This document shows, piece by piece, positions 55,025 to 63,899 of a DNA stretch of 64,000 nucleotides (its first letter is position 1; each line of letters starts with the position of its first letter). The stretch comes from Desemzia sp045528445. GTDB taxonomy: Bacteria; Bacillota; Bacilli; Lactobacillales; Carnobacteriaceae. The translations under genes were made by a program, and so were the position numbers. Below the pieces are notes generated by a model, which did no database searches, was not told the DNA's origin, and saw only the letters and a program-made list of their open reading frames with translations. The stretch is from NCBI RefSeq assembly GCF_045528445.1, contig NZ_JBGQQU010000001.1, forward strand, positions 62,001-126,000. The letters run 5' to 3'.

Positions 55025-56857
55025 ATGAGCAAAAGAAAATTAGGTTTATTAACAGGTTCGGCTGCACTTGCGTTAATTTTAGCTGCATGTGGTGGTGGAA
55101 CGGATGACACGACAGAATCATCCGCAGATGGCGGGGACGCTTCTGAAGGCACTGAAGAAGCAGGAGTTGTTGAGTTTGAATCTGCTGTAACAAACGAAGG
55201 CGAAGTTATGGACGGCGGAACTTTAAACGTAGCTTTAGTTACTAGTTCTCCTTTCCAAGGACTCTTCAGTTTGGAACTTTACGAAGATGCATACGATGCT
55301 GATTTAATGCAATTCGCTGTGGAAGAAATTTTTTCTACAGATGAAAATTTCCAAATTACAAATGATGGAGCTGTTAGTTTAGATTTTAATCAAGAAGCAA
55401 AAACAGCGACACTAACAGTTAATGAAGGTGTAACATGGTCAGATGGGGAACCTGTTACTGCTGAAGACTTACTGTATTCATATGAAGTAATCGGAAGTCC
55501 TGATTATACAGGAATTCGTTACGACTCTTCTTTTACAAATATTGTAGGGATGGAAGAATACAATAGTGGTGCTGCAGATACCATCTCTGGAATTACTGTA
55601 AATGATGATAAAAGTATTACAATTGAATACCTAGAAGTTCACCCAGGAATGCTTCAATCTGGTGGTGGAATTTGGGCTGGCGCAATGCCTAAGCACCAAT
55701 TAGAAAATATTGCTATTGCTGATCTGGAAGGTTCAGAAGAAATCCGCAACAATCCAATTGGCTTTGGACCATTTGCTGTTTCGAACATCGTTCCGGGAGA
55801 GTCAGTTGAATTTGTAGCTAACGAACATTACTACAAAGGCGCACCTATTTTAGACAACGTTATTGTTGAAGTTGTTCCTCCAGAAAGTATCGTTGCTGCT
55901 CTTGAAAATGGCGAATACGATCTAGCTTTATCTATGCCGACTGATGAATACCCAACATATGCAGATCTTCCTGGATACACGTTATTAGGTAGAGAAGAAT
56001 TAGCATACACTTACATTGGGTTCAAATTAGGAACTTGGGATTCTGAAGCCAGCGAAGTTGTGCCAAATCCTGATGCTAAAATGGCAAGTAAAGAATTGCG
56101 CCAAGCTATGGGATACGCTATCGATAACAATGCTGTAGCGACTCAATTCTATAACGGATTGCGTTCAAATGCGAATACGGCTATCATCCCTGCATTTGGA
56201 GATTTCCATAATGCGGACGTTGAAGGTTACACATATGATCCAGATATGGCAAATAAATTGTTAGATGATGCTGGATTTGAAGATACAGATGGAGATAACT
56301 TCCGTGAGGATCAAAATGGTGAACAATTGGTCATCAACTTTGCTTCTATGGCTGGTGGAGATACAGCAGAACCAATTGCTGAATATTACATGCAATCATG
56401 GGCACAAATTGGCTTGAACGTACAATTAACAGATGGGCGTTTGCTTGAGTTCAACAGTTTCTATGACCGTCTTGAAGCAGATGATGAAGGAATCGATATC
56501 TATCAAGGAGCTTGGGGAACAGGTACTGATCCTAACCCAGAAGGCTTGTATGGAAGAAATTCAGCATTCAACTACACTCGTTGGAGTAGTGATGAAAATG
56601 ATGCCCTTCTTGACAAAATTTCTGGAAGAGCGGATGATGCAGACGGTAATGCTTGGGATAGCGAATGGATCACGACTCAATACCACGATTGGCAAGAGTA
56701 CTTCTCTGAAGAAGCACCAATCATCCCGACATTGTTCCGTAATGAAATCTTACCAGTAAACAACCGCGTAGCTAACTACGACTGGGGTTATGATGCAGAT
56801 CCAGAATTTGGATGGCATGCAGTTGGAGTTACTCAAGAAGAAGCAGTAACTGAATAA
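55025..56857 (+). CDS. oppA: Oligopeptide-binding lipoprotein
   Basis: OppA is the surface lipoprotein that captures peptides for OppBCDF. The 610-residue product starts with a basic, hydrophobic signal and the lipobox LAAC (Cys ~22), followed by a flexible Gly/Asp/Ser/Glu spacer. The mature part is a family-5 binding protein: 'GVTWSDGEPVTAEDLLYSYEV' (~140-160), 'NPIGFGPFAVSNIVPGESVEF' and 'YAIDNNAVATQFYNGLR'. The ribosome binding site is AAGGGGAGAG. It ends the oppDFBCA operon; in lactic acid bacteria such systems supply amino acids from peptides. Peptide length preference is not inferable. Confidence 0.95.
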   Translation: MSKRKLGLLTGSAALALILAACGGGTDDTTESSADGGDASEGTEEAGVVEFESAVTNEGEVMDGGTLNVALVTSSPFQGLFSLELYEDAYDADLMQFAVEEIFSTDENFQITNDGAVSLDFNQEAKTATLTVNEGVTWSDGEPVTAEDLLYSYEVIGSPDYTGIRYDSSFTNIVGMEEYNSGAADTISGITVNDDKSITIEYLEVHPGMLQSGGGIWAGAMPKHQLENIAIADLEGSEEIRNNPIGFGPFAVSNIVPGESVEFVANEHYYKGAPILDNVIVEVVPPESIVAALENGEYDLALSMPTDEYPTYADLPGYTLLGREELAYTYIGFKLGTWDSEASEVVPNPDAKMASKELRQAMGYAIDNNAVATQFYNGLRSNANTAIIPAFGDFHNADVEGYTYDPDMANKLLDDAGFEDTDGDNFREDQNGEQLVINFASMAGGDTAEPIAEYYMQSWAQIGLNVQLTDGRLLEFNSFYDRLEADDEGIDIYQGAWGTGTDPNPEGLYGRNSAFNYTRWSSDENDALLDKISGRADDADGNAWDSEWITTQYHDWQEYFSEEAPIIPTLFRNEILPVNNRVANYDWGYDADPEFGWHAVGVTQEEAVTE

Positions 56858-56870
56858 TTCCAGTTTTTCT

Positions 56871-56909
56871 AAAAAGAAGTAAGAGTGTCATGCTCTTGCT
56901 TCTTTTTTG
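56871..56909 (+). terminator. Terminator of the opp operon
   Basis: AAAAAGAAGTAAGAG pairs with CTCTTGCTTCTTTTTT (one bulge/mismatch region) around GTGTCATG, ending in a T run. Confidence 0.85.
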
Positions 56910-56923
56910 TATAGGCTAAAATC

Positions 56924-57255
56924 GAATTTCATCACGTCATACGCATGAAAAAAATGAAATAGAAAATAAGATTACGAATCCTCACATCTCTAGTCTGCTA
57001 AAAGAAAAATGCGGAGGTGGGCGACATGAACGAGATTTTTCATCTGTTGAGTGAAGAGGAAGACTTGCTTTTTTGAATTTCTCAAAATACTGAGACACGC
57101 TTTTTAAGCTGTGACTCATTTGAGACCAGTGATATTTCTGGAGGAAATTTCACCTCATAGAGCCGCCCCTACTTATTAAGAGCGCGTTTTAAAAAGAAGA
57201 CCTTAATTTTTAGGAGAAAATTACTTTTCATGCGTATGACGTGGGATTTCATGAA
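56924..57255. repeat. ~330-bp palindromic intergenic element B
   Basis: CACGTCATACGCATGAAAA (56933-56951) has a perfect 19-base inverted copy at 57225-57243, with flanking TTTCAT also partly mirrored. Inside is a second hairpin, TGAGaCACgCTT with AAGctGTGaCTCA (57091-57118), and the 14-mer CTGGAGGAAATTTC (57138-57151) that is also in element A. A 16-codon frame with a good ribosome binding site lies at 57026-57076. The element occupies most of the 474-base oppA-rnc gap and has no transposase. A MITE-like sequence or a structured RNA are both possible. Confidence 0.75.
57026..57076 (+). CDS. Possible 16-residue peptide inside element B
   Basis: GGAGGTG (57013-57019), a six-base gap, then ATG and 16 codons (MNEIFHLLSEEEDLLF) to a TGA. 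Spacing and strength of the ribosome binding site are as good as for real genes here, and a stable hairpin follows 14 bases after the stop, as in leader-peptide attenuators. No promoter is identified and such short frames arise by chance, so this is tentative. Confidence 0.25.
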   Translation: MNEIFHLLSEEEDLLF

Positions 57256-57261
57256 TAAACG

Positions 57262-57290
57262 TTTATTTTTGTTGCAAAAACCAGTATAAT
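57262..57290 (+). promoter_or_regulatory. Promoter of rnc
   Basis: TTTATT (57262-57267), 17 bases, TATAAT (57285-57290), directly to the right of element B. The -10 is perfect and the -35 weak. Confidence 0.6.
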
Positions 57291-57331
57291 AAGGCAGTAA
57301 GAGTATTATGATGGAAAAAGGGGAATCACAA

Positions 57332-58030
57332 ATGAATAAAGAGTTCTTAGCAAAATTGAAGTCAACGTTTCAAATAGAATTTAACAACACTGACTTTTTA
57401 AGTGAAGCATTTACCCATTCATCATATGTGAATGAGCACCGGGAATTGGATTTGAAGGACAATGAACGTATTGAATTTTTGGGAGACGCAGTACTAGAGT
57501 TAACCGTAACGAAGTACTTGTTTAGAGAATACCCAAATCTTCCAGAAGGCAAATTGACTCGTTTGAGAGCTGCTATCGTTTGTGAAGCCAGCCTTAGCCA
57601 GTTTGCTAAAGAATGTGGATTCGACCAATACATTCTTTTAGGTAAAGGCGAAGAGCGCATGAATGGAAGAAAAAGACCTTCTTTATTATGTGATTTGTTC
57701 GAGTCATTTATAGGAGCTTTGTATCTAGACCAAGATCTAGTAGGCGTGATAAGTTTCTTAGATAAAACAATCTTTCCGCGGATCAAGTCCGGTGCTTTTT
57801 CACATGTGATGGATCATAAAACCAATTTGCAAGAGTTTTTACAACGCAATGGAGAAGTTGCCATAGACTATTTATTGGTAGAAGAAGTCGGACCTGCACA
57901 CGAAAAAGAATTTTTGGTGGAAGTCCATGCAGAAGGCAATATTCTTGGGCAAGGAAAAGGAAAATCCAAGAAAGCTGCAGAGCAAGTAGCTGCTGCTAAC
58001 GCCTTAGAGAATTTAAAGAGCGTAGAATAA
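57332..58030 (+). CDS. rnc: Ribonuclease III
   Basis: RNase III cuts double-stranded RNA in rRNA precursors, mRNA leaders and sense-antisense duplexes. The start is the ATG at 57332 (MNKEFLAKLKSTFQIEF) after AAAAGGGGAA; ATGs at 57308 and 57311 lack a good ribosome binding site. The 232 residues have the catalytic signature NERIEFLGDAVLEL (~44-57), 'KGEERMNGRKRPSLLCDLFESFIGALYLD' with the second acidic cluster (~107-135), and a C-terminal dsRNA-binding domain from ~155 ending 'GKGKSKKAAEQVAAANAL'. A long hairpin just downstream may be its own substrate. rnc-smc-ftsY is a classic Firmicute cluster. Confidence 0.97.
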   Translation: MNKEFLAKLKSTFQIEFNNTDFLSEAFTHSSYVNEHRELDLKDNERIEFLGDAVLELTVTKYLFREYPNLPEGKLTRLRAAIVCEASLSQFAKECGFDQYILLGKGEERMNGRKRPSLLCDLFESFIGALYLDQDLVGVISFLDKTIFPRIKSGAFSHVMDHKTNLQEFLQRNGEVAIDYLLVEEVGPAHEKEFLVEVHAEGNILGQGKGKSKKAAEQVAAANALENLKSVE

Positions 58031-58041
58031 AATGGGGATCT

Positions 58042-58112
58042 TTCTATACATTACACAAACAACGAAAGTTAGGTGTTTTTGCTAACGTTCGTTGTTTGTG
58101 TAATGATAGAAG
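58042..58112 (+). repeat. Long stem-loop between rnc and smc
   Basis: CATTACACAAACAACGAA (58049-58066) pairs perfectly with its complement at 58088-58105. The stem extends outward by CTAT/ATAG with one bulged base and inward by GTTAG/CTAAC. The whole stem is over 22 bp. No T run follows, so it is a poor terminator; a double-stranded stem of this length is what RNase III cuts. A smaller hairpin, GGATAAAA with TTTTATCC (58158-58179), lies before smc. Confidence 0.75.
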
Positions 58113-58210
58113 GACATCAAATTTTTAAGTGTATGATAAAAATAAACATATGTATATGGATAAAAACTGTATTTTATCCAGTGTGAGGATATAGGAAGGA
58201 GCCAGTCTTC

Positions 58211-61200
58211 GTGCAATTGAAGAAAATAGATATTAGTGGTTTTAAGTCTTTTGCTGCTAAAACGACTATCGAATTTAACGAAGGCGTAACGGCTGTTGTT
58301 GGACCAAACGGAAGTGGAAAGAGCAATATTATTGAAGCCATTCGTTGGGTTATGGGAGAACAGTCCGCAAAAAGTTTACGTGGTGGGAAAATGAATGACA
58401 TCATTTTCGCCGGGTCAGATTCACGTAAACCAGTTAATAGAGCAGAAGTAACACTGGTATTGGATAATCAAGATCAATTTTTGCCGCTTGATTTTTCGGA
58501 AGTCAGTATTACCAGATGCTTGAATCGATCAGGAGATAGTGAATTTTATATTAATAAACAAGCCTGCCGCTTAAAAGATATCGTCGATTTATTTATGGAT
58601 TCGGGGTTAGGAAGAGAATCATTCTCTATTATTTCTCAAGGGAAAGTCGAATCCATTTTTAATAGCAAGCCAGAAGATCGACGCGCAATCTTTGAAGAAG
58701 CAGCTGGCGTGTTGAAATACAAAACGAAAAAGAAAAAAGCGGAACAGAAATTGATCGAAACAAAAGATAATTTAAATCGTGTGCAAGATATTGTCTATGA
58801 ATTGGAAACGCAAATTGAGCCGTTGAAAATTCAAAGTACCATTGCAAAAGATTATCTTCAACAAAAAGAACAACTAAGAGATGTAGAAATTGGGCTTGCA
58901 GCGGTTGAGATCAATCAGTTCAAATTAGAATGGCAAGAACAACAGCAAAAAATGGAACAGCTCGACAGCCAATTAGTGGAGATGAAAAAAAATACTCAAG
59001 GAATGGAAACTGATTTAACCGTTTTTCGTGAACAGAAGCAGCAACTGTCTCAACAAGTAGACTTGTATCAGGAAAAATTAGTTCATTCTATTCAGTCTAT
59101 TGAGCAGTTGGAAGGAAAGAAAAATGTTTTAAGTGAACGTACGAAACACACGCAAGAAAACAAAGAAAAAGCCCTTCAATCCAAAGAACAATTGGCTCTT
59201 CAATTGCAAGAAACATTAGGTCAATTAGATGGAGTTACAGCCAGTATCAAGTTGAAAGAAAACGAACAGAAGCAGTTGTTAAAAGAGTTGAAAGAAGTTA
59301 AAAAAGAACGCGAATTATTATCTGGTAATCAAAAGCAAATGGAAGATAATTTGCGTGATGAGTACATTGATATGATGCAACAAGAGACATCTTTAAAAAA
59401 TGAACAAACGTATTTGTTGAAAAATTCTTCTCAGTACGAACTGCGGAATGTGAGGTCTCAGTCGTCTAAGCATCATCTGCAAAATGACGTTCAACAATTG
59501 ACAGAGCAATCGCGTATTAAAAAAGAACAGTTAACACTTGTGCAACAAGAGATTGCAGAGAAACTACTGCAATTCCAAGAAAAACAAGCTCAGCTGCAAG
59601 CCTTAAAAAAAGATCGAGAAGTTAAAGAAAATCAGTTATACGATGCTATGCGTGTGTTGCAGCAAGCTAAAGCAAAACGAGACAGTTTAAAAGAATTAAG
59701 CGATGACTATACTGGCTTCTATCAAGGGGTTAGGGAAGTGTTGAAGCAAAAAGATCGGATAGGCGGAATAGTTGGAGCGGTTACAGAATTGATTGAAGTA
59801 CCTAAACAACTGGAATTAGCTATTGATATAGCTCTAGGAGCCGCTGGACAACATATCGTAGTCCAAGACGAGACAAGCGGGAGACGCGCTATCCAATTTT
59901 TAAAACAAAAACATTCAGGAAGAGCTACTTTCTTACCTTTGACATCGATCAAACCAAGATTTTTACCCGAATCCATTCAAACACAAGCTAAATCTATTGC
60001 AGGATACATTGGCATCGGAAGCGAGATCATCCAATACCCAGAACAAGTGAAAACGATTTTGCAAAACTTACTGGGAACGACATTGATAGCTGAAAATTTA
60101 GAAGCTGCTAATCAATTAGCTAAACATTTCCATTACAAGTATCGAGTCGTTTCTCTGGAAGGAGATGTGATGAATGCTGGAGGTTCAATGACGGGTGGTT
60201 CGAACAAAAAAGGCAATAAAGGCAGTTTACTATCTAGAAAAAATGATTTGCAGTCTTTAAAAGGACAAATCCAACAGATGGATGAATTGATGCAGCAAAA
60301 AGAAATCGATATACGCGGTATTAAACAATCTGAAAGAAAAGAAGAGCAGTTATTAAACGAATACCGTGAAATCGGTGAGCAAAAAAGATTGGAAGAACAA
60401 GAATTGAAGAGCAAGTCCAATCACCTAGAAGAGGAAATTCACCGATTAACGAGAGAATTGAAAGCTCAAGAATATGAAGCATCGGCTGCTAAACAAGAAG
60501 CCGACGAAACAGCTGAACGATTGAACGCTATCCAAACAGAATTGACAGCTGTGCAAGAAAAAATGACCGTTTTAACGAAGCAAATGGATATGGTCTCTTC
60601 TCAAAACGAAGAAAAAGAAGTGAAAAAAACACAATTAACTGAAAATTATCAGCAATTGATCGCTCGATCAGCTACTCTTCAGGAGCATTTAAACGGGTTG
60701 GCGAAAGAGCAAGAGCGTTTAAGTCAATATACCAGTCAACTTGAACAACAACTGACTATCTTGGAAAATCAGCTGAAAGAAACGAATCAATTTGACGGCA
60801 ATCATCAACTGACCAAACAAGAGATCGAAGAAACGTTGAAACAGCTGAAAACTGATAAATTAGAGGTCGAAGAGCTGTTGAAACAGCACAAACAAGAGAA
60901 ACAACTAGTGGAAGAAAAAATGGAGGCATTGGATCAGCAAATGTCCATTAAACACAATCAACGTCAATCTGTGTTAGAAAAAAGAGCGACTATCGAAATC
61001 GCAATGAACCGCTTAGATGTAGCTATTGAGAGCCGACTGACTCTTTTGAGTGAAGGATATGGATTAACGTTTGAAGCTGCTAAAGACTTTACAATCACCG
61101 TATCTTTGGAAGATGCCAAACGGACAGTCAAACTGTTGAAGCAAGGTATCGAAGAATTGGGTACAGTGAATCTAGCAGCTGTAGATGAGTATGAACGTGT

Positions 61201-61777
61201 TAATGAACGGTATACCTTCTTATCAGAGCAAAAAGCCGACTTGGAGGATGCCAAAAACAGTTTGTTTGAGACGATGGATGAGATGGATGCGGAAGTGACT
61301 AAACGTTTCTCAGAAATGTTTGAAGCGATACGCGGTCAATTCTCCGCTGTTTTCCAACAATTGTTTGGTGGTGGTACAGCTGAATTAAAATTGACGGATC
61401 CATCTAACTTATTGACTACTGGAATCGAGATTATCGCTCAGCCTCCTGGTAAAAAGCTGCAGCAATTGAGTTTGCTTTCGGGTGGAGAACGTTCATTGAC
61501 AGCTATTGCCCTTCTTTTTTCTATCTTACTTGTTCGTCCTGTTCCATTTTGTATTTTAGATGAAGTAGAAGCGGCTTTAGATGAAGCAAATGTGGTTCGT
61601 TTCGGACGTTATTTGCGTAAATTTGAAAAGGACACGCAGTTTATTGTGATCACTCATCGAAAGGGTACGATGCAAGAAGCAAACGGCCTTTACGGAGTTA
61701 CGATGCAAGAATCAGGAGTTTCAAAAATTGTTTCTGTCCGTTTGGAAGAAATCGGAACTATGCCTTCAGGTAAGTAA
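58211..61777 (+). CDS. smc: Chromosome partition protein SMC
   Basis: SMC, with ScpA/ScpB, loads at the origin and aligns chromosome arms. It starts at a GTG (58211) after AAGGAGCC (MQLKKIDISGFKSFA). The 1188 residues have Walker A GPNGSGKSN (31-39), a coiled coil (~165-500) and the hinge (~520-670, 'GIVGAVTELIEVP', 'GGSMTGGSNKKGNKG'). The returning coil (~680-1000), signature LSGGERSLT (~1088) and Walker B 'FCILDEVEAALDEA' (~1113) follow. The length is standard. The HAD gene starts within about 30 bases of its stop. Confidence 0.97.
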   Translation: MQLKKIDISGFKSFAAKTTIEFNEGVTAVVGPNGSGKSNIIEAIRWVMGEQSAKSLRGGKMNDIIFAGSDSRKPVNRAEVTLVLDNQDQFLPLDFSEVSITRCLNRSGDSEFYINKQACRLKDIVDLFMDSGLGRESFSIISQGKVESIFNSKPEDRRAIFEEAAGVLKYKTKKKKAEQKLIETKDNLNRVQDIVYELETQIEPLKIQSTIAKDYLQQKEQLRDVEIGLAAVEINQFKLEWQEQQQKMEQLDSQLVEMKKNTQGMETDLTVFREQKQQLSQQVDLYQEKLVHSIQSIEQLEGKKNVLSERTKHTQENKEKALQSKEQLALQLQETLGQLDGVTASIKLKENEQKQLLKELKEVKKERELLSGNQKQMEDNLRDEYIDMMQQETSLKNEQTYLLKNSSQYELRNVRSQSSKHHLQNDVQQLTEQSRIKKEQLTLVQQEIAEKLLQFQEKQAQLQALKKDREVKENQLYDAMRVLQQAKAKRDSLKELSDDYTGFYQGVREVLKQKDRIGGIVGAVTELIEVPKQLELAIDIALGAAGQHIVVQDETSGRRAIQFLKQKHSGRATFLPLTSIKPRFLPESIQTQAKSIAGYIGIGSEIIQYPEQVKTILQNLLGTTLIAENLEAANQLAKHFHYKYRVVSLEGDVMNAGGSMTGGSNKKGNKGSLLSRKNDLQSLKGQIQQMDELMQQKEIDIRGIKQSERKEEQLLNEYREIGEQKRLEEQELKSKSNHLEEEIHRLTRELKAQEYEASAAKQEADETAERLNAIQTELTAVQEKMTVLTKQMDMVSSQNEEKEVKKTQLTENYQQLIARSATLQEHLNGLAKEQERLSQYTSQLEQQLTILENQLKETNQFDGNHQLTKQEIEETLKQLKTDKLEVEELLKQHKQEKQLVEEKMEALDQQMSIKHNQRQSVLEKRATIEIAMNRLDVAIESRLTLLSEGYGLTFEAAKDFTITVSLEDAKRTVKLLKQGIEELGTVNLAAVDEYERVNERYTFLSEQKADLEDAKNSLFETMDEMDAEVTKRFSEMFEAIRGQFSAVFQQLFGGGTAELKLTDPSNLLTTGIEIIAQPPGKKLQQLSLLSGGERSLTAIALLFSILLVRPVPFCILDEVEAALDEANVVRFGRYLRKFEKDTQFIVITHRKGTMQEANGLYGVTMQESGVSKIVSVRLEEIGTMPSGK

Positions 61778-61806
61778 TATTGGAAAATAGAGGAGCGTAT
61801 CCTAAC

Positions 61807-62631
61807 ATGATGAAATTAATCGCCGTTGATTTAGACGGGACACTTTTAAAGAGTGATGGAAGTATATCGTTAGAAAATAAAGAAGCTTTAAATCGTGCAA
61901 AAGATCTAGGCATTAAAGTCGTGATTTGTACAGGACGTCCGTTACTGAGTGTAGCGACCATCCTGGATGAAATGAATTTAAGAGAGCCTGGAGATTATGT
62001 GATTACTTATAATGGCGGTTTAGTCCAAAAGGCAGACACAGGGGAAATTTTATCTGAGAAGTCACTGACCAAGGCAGACGCTGTAGAATTATACAACTTG
62101 AGCAAGTCGCTTAATTTGCCGTGTAATCTGTTAGATTTGGACAATATTTATGAGCTTCCCTATCCGAAAGACAGAGAGTCATGGTACAGCAGCACTAAAC
62201 CAGCGTTGCCGTTTGTGACGACTACTTTGGAAGAACTTCCAGATGACAGTCGATTCAATAAAATTATTTTCTGTTACGAAGAAAAGGTATTGAACGAAGA
62301 AATCAAAGGTATCCCACCCGAATTCTATGAAAAATTCACGATCATGAAATCTCGTCCTATTTTGATTGAAATGATGAATAATGAAGTCGATAAAGGAAAA
62401 GGAATCGAAATTTTATGTCATTTACTAGGGTTCCAAGCAAATGAAGTAATGGCCTTTGGAGATGAAGCTAACGATCATGCTATGATTGAGTTTGCTGGGA
62501 TGGGTGTTGCGATGGGCAACGCTACTACAGCTTTAAAAGAGGTTGCCGATTACATTACAGATACAAATGATAACCATGGGATCGCCCAAGCTATTAAGAA
62601 ATTTATTTTGACGAATACAGATCATGCTTAA
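61807..62631 (+). CDS. Cof-type HAD-superfamily phosphatase
   Basis: Cof-like HAD enzymes dephosphorylate sugar phosphates and related metabolites. The 274-residue product starts at the ATG at 61807 (or the next, 61810) after AGAGGAGC. Motif I is 'AVDLDGTLLKSDG' (~6-18), motif II 'VICTGRP' (~43-49), and the C2 cap domain is in the middle. Motif III/IV is 'FGDEANDHAMIEFAGMGVAMGNA' in two parts (~218-240). It lies between smc and ftsY, where Streptococcus and Enterococcus genomes also place such HAD genes. The substrate is unknown. Confidence 0.92.
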   Translation: MMKLIAVDLDGTLLKSDGSISLENKEALNRAKDLGIKVVICTGRPLLSVATILDEMNLREPGDYVITYNGGLVQKADTGEILSEKSLTKADAVELYNLSKSLNLPCNLLDLDNIYELPYPKDRESWYSSTKPALPFVTTTLEELPDDSRFNKIIFCYEEKVLNEEIKGIPPEFYEKFTIMKSRPILIEMMNNEVDKGKGIEILCHLLGFQANEVMAFGDEANDHAMIEFAGMGVAMGNATTALKEVADYITDTNDNHGIAQAIKKFILTNTDHA

Positions 62632-62669
62632 CTGAACAAGTGAGGACATGAAGAAAAGGGGATGAAGAT

Positions 62670-63692
62670 ATGGGATTATTTGATCGTATTAAACAAGCGT
62701 TTACTGGTGAAAAACCAGAAGAAAAACAGGACCAAGCACCAGTTGAACAAAATGAAACCACGGAAAAATACGAAAAAGGATTAGAAAAAACAAGGAAATC
62801 TTTTTCCAGTCGAATGAACGAGTTATTTGCGAATTTCCGCACTGTTGATGAGGATTTTTTCGAAGAATTGGAAGAAGTCTTAATCGAATCGGATGTTGGG
62901 TTTGAAGTAACGATGGAAATCACAGAAGCATTGAGACAAGAAGTGAAATTGAGAAATCCTAAAGGAAAAAAAGAAGTCCAACAAGTGATTATTGAAAAAA
63001 TGGTAGATATTTACGAAGAAAGCGAAACAGGAGACCGTTCTATTGCATTGAACGAGGATGGGCTTACTGTGGTATTATTTGTCGGAGTAAATGGCGTAGG
63101 AAAGACAACAACTATCGCTAAAATGGCTCATCAGTACATTACTGAAGGTAAAAAAGTGATCCTTGCTGCTGGTGATACGTTTAGAGCAGGAGCAATCGAA
63201 CAGTTGGAAGTATGGGGAGAAAGAGTTGGAGCGCCTGTAGTTTCCGGTAAAGCGGGTGGAGATCCAGCTTCTGTTGTCTTCGATGCTGTCAAACGTGCTA
63301 AAGCAGAAAATGCAGATATTCTTTTTGTGGATACAGCGGGACGTTTACAGAATAAAGTTAACTTGATGAAAGAATTAGAAAAAATGAAACGAGTGATCTC
63401 TAAAGAAATTCCAGACGGTCCTCACGAAGTTTTGTTGGTCTTAGACGCTACAACTGGGCAAAATGCCTTGATCCAAGCGCGTCAATTTAAAGAAACAACC
63501 GACGTTACAGGATTGGTGCTGACTAAGTTGGATGGAACAGCCAAAGGTGGTATCGTATTGGCTATTCGTAAGGAACTAGGTATTCCGGTTAAATATGTAG
63601 GTCTTGGAGAAAGTATGAACGATTTACAAGAATTCGAACCGAATGATTTCGTCTATGGTTTATTTAGTGAAATGATCAAAGACAGTCTTTAA
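62670..63692 (+). CDS. ftsY: Signal recognition particle receptor FtsY
   Basis: FtsY docks ribosome-SRP complexes at the membrane for co-translational insertion. The 340 residues have a short charged N-terminal segment (~12-40) in place of the long acidic domain of Escherichia coli, then the helical N domain and GTPase G domain. The P-loop is GVNGVGKTT (~139-147); 'AAGDTFRAGAIEQL', 'DTAGRLQNK' and 'TKLDGTAKGG' follow. The ribosome binding site is AAAGGGGATG. Ffh, its partner, is not in the window but often follows in a ylxM-ffh pair; here a PTS gene follows instead. Confidence 0.97.
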   Translation: MGLFDRIKQAFTGEKPEEKQDQAPVEQNETTEKYEKGLEKTRKSFSSRMNELFANFRTVDEDFFEELEEVLIESDVGFEVTMEITEALRQEVKLRNPKGKKEVQQVIIEKMVDIYEESETGDRSIALNEDGLTVVLFVGVNGVGKTTTIAKMAHQYITEGKKVILAAGDTFRAGAIEQLEVWGERVGAPVVSGKAGGDPASVVFDAVKRAKAENADILFVDTAGRLQNKVNLMKELEKMKRVISKEIPDGPHEVLLVLDATTGQNALIQARQFKETTDVTGLVLTKLDGTAKGGIVLAIRKELGIPVKYVGLGESMNDLQEFEPNDFVYGLFSEMIKDSL

Positions 63693-63713
63693 GAAGAAAA
63701 TTACCTAGAAGAT

Positions 63714-63749
63714 GCAGACGTTTCCAATGTTGAAACGTCTGCTTTTTTT
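63714..63749 (+). terminator. Terminator of rnc-smc-HAD-ftsY
   Basis: GCAGACGTTT (63714-63723) pairs perfectly with AAACGTCTGC around CCAATGTTG, then seven T. Confidence 0.92.
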
Positions 63750-63783
63750 AGTTTTTTTTATTTTTATTCATCCTTAATGAATA

Positions 63784-63812
63784 TTGATTGGGTATTTTTA
63801 ATGTGTTATCAT
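63784..63812 (+). promoter_or_regulatory. Promoter of the PTS gene
   Basis: TTGATT (63784-63789), 17 bases, TATCAT (63807-63812). The start point would be near 63819, at the foot of the hairpin at 63820. Confidence 0.65.
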
Positions 63813-63819
63813 CTACTTT

Positions 63820-63868
63820 GGTTACAAGGACTGTTCCATCGAATGATGGAACAAAGCTCCTTATAACC
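63820..63868 (+). promoter_or_regulatory. 5'-terminal hairpin in the PTS mRNA leader
   Basis: GGTTA and AAGGA (63820-63830) pair with TCCTT and TAACC (63858-63868), enclosing TGTTCCATC-GAAT-GATGGAACA (63832-63853), a perfect nine-base stem. The predicted transcript begins at its base. It could stabilise the mRNA or be an antiterminator-protein target as for other PTS genes; no overlapping terminator is visible. Confidence 0.55.
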
Positions 63869-63899
63869 AAAGGAGTTTAGATTTAAGGAGGAATTTTTT

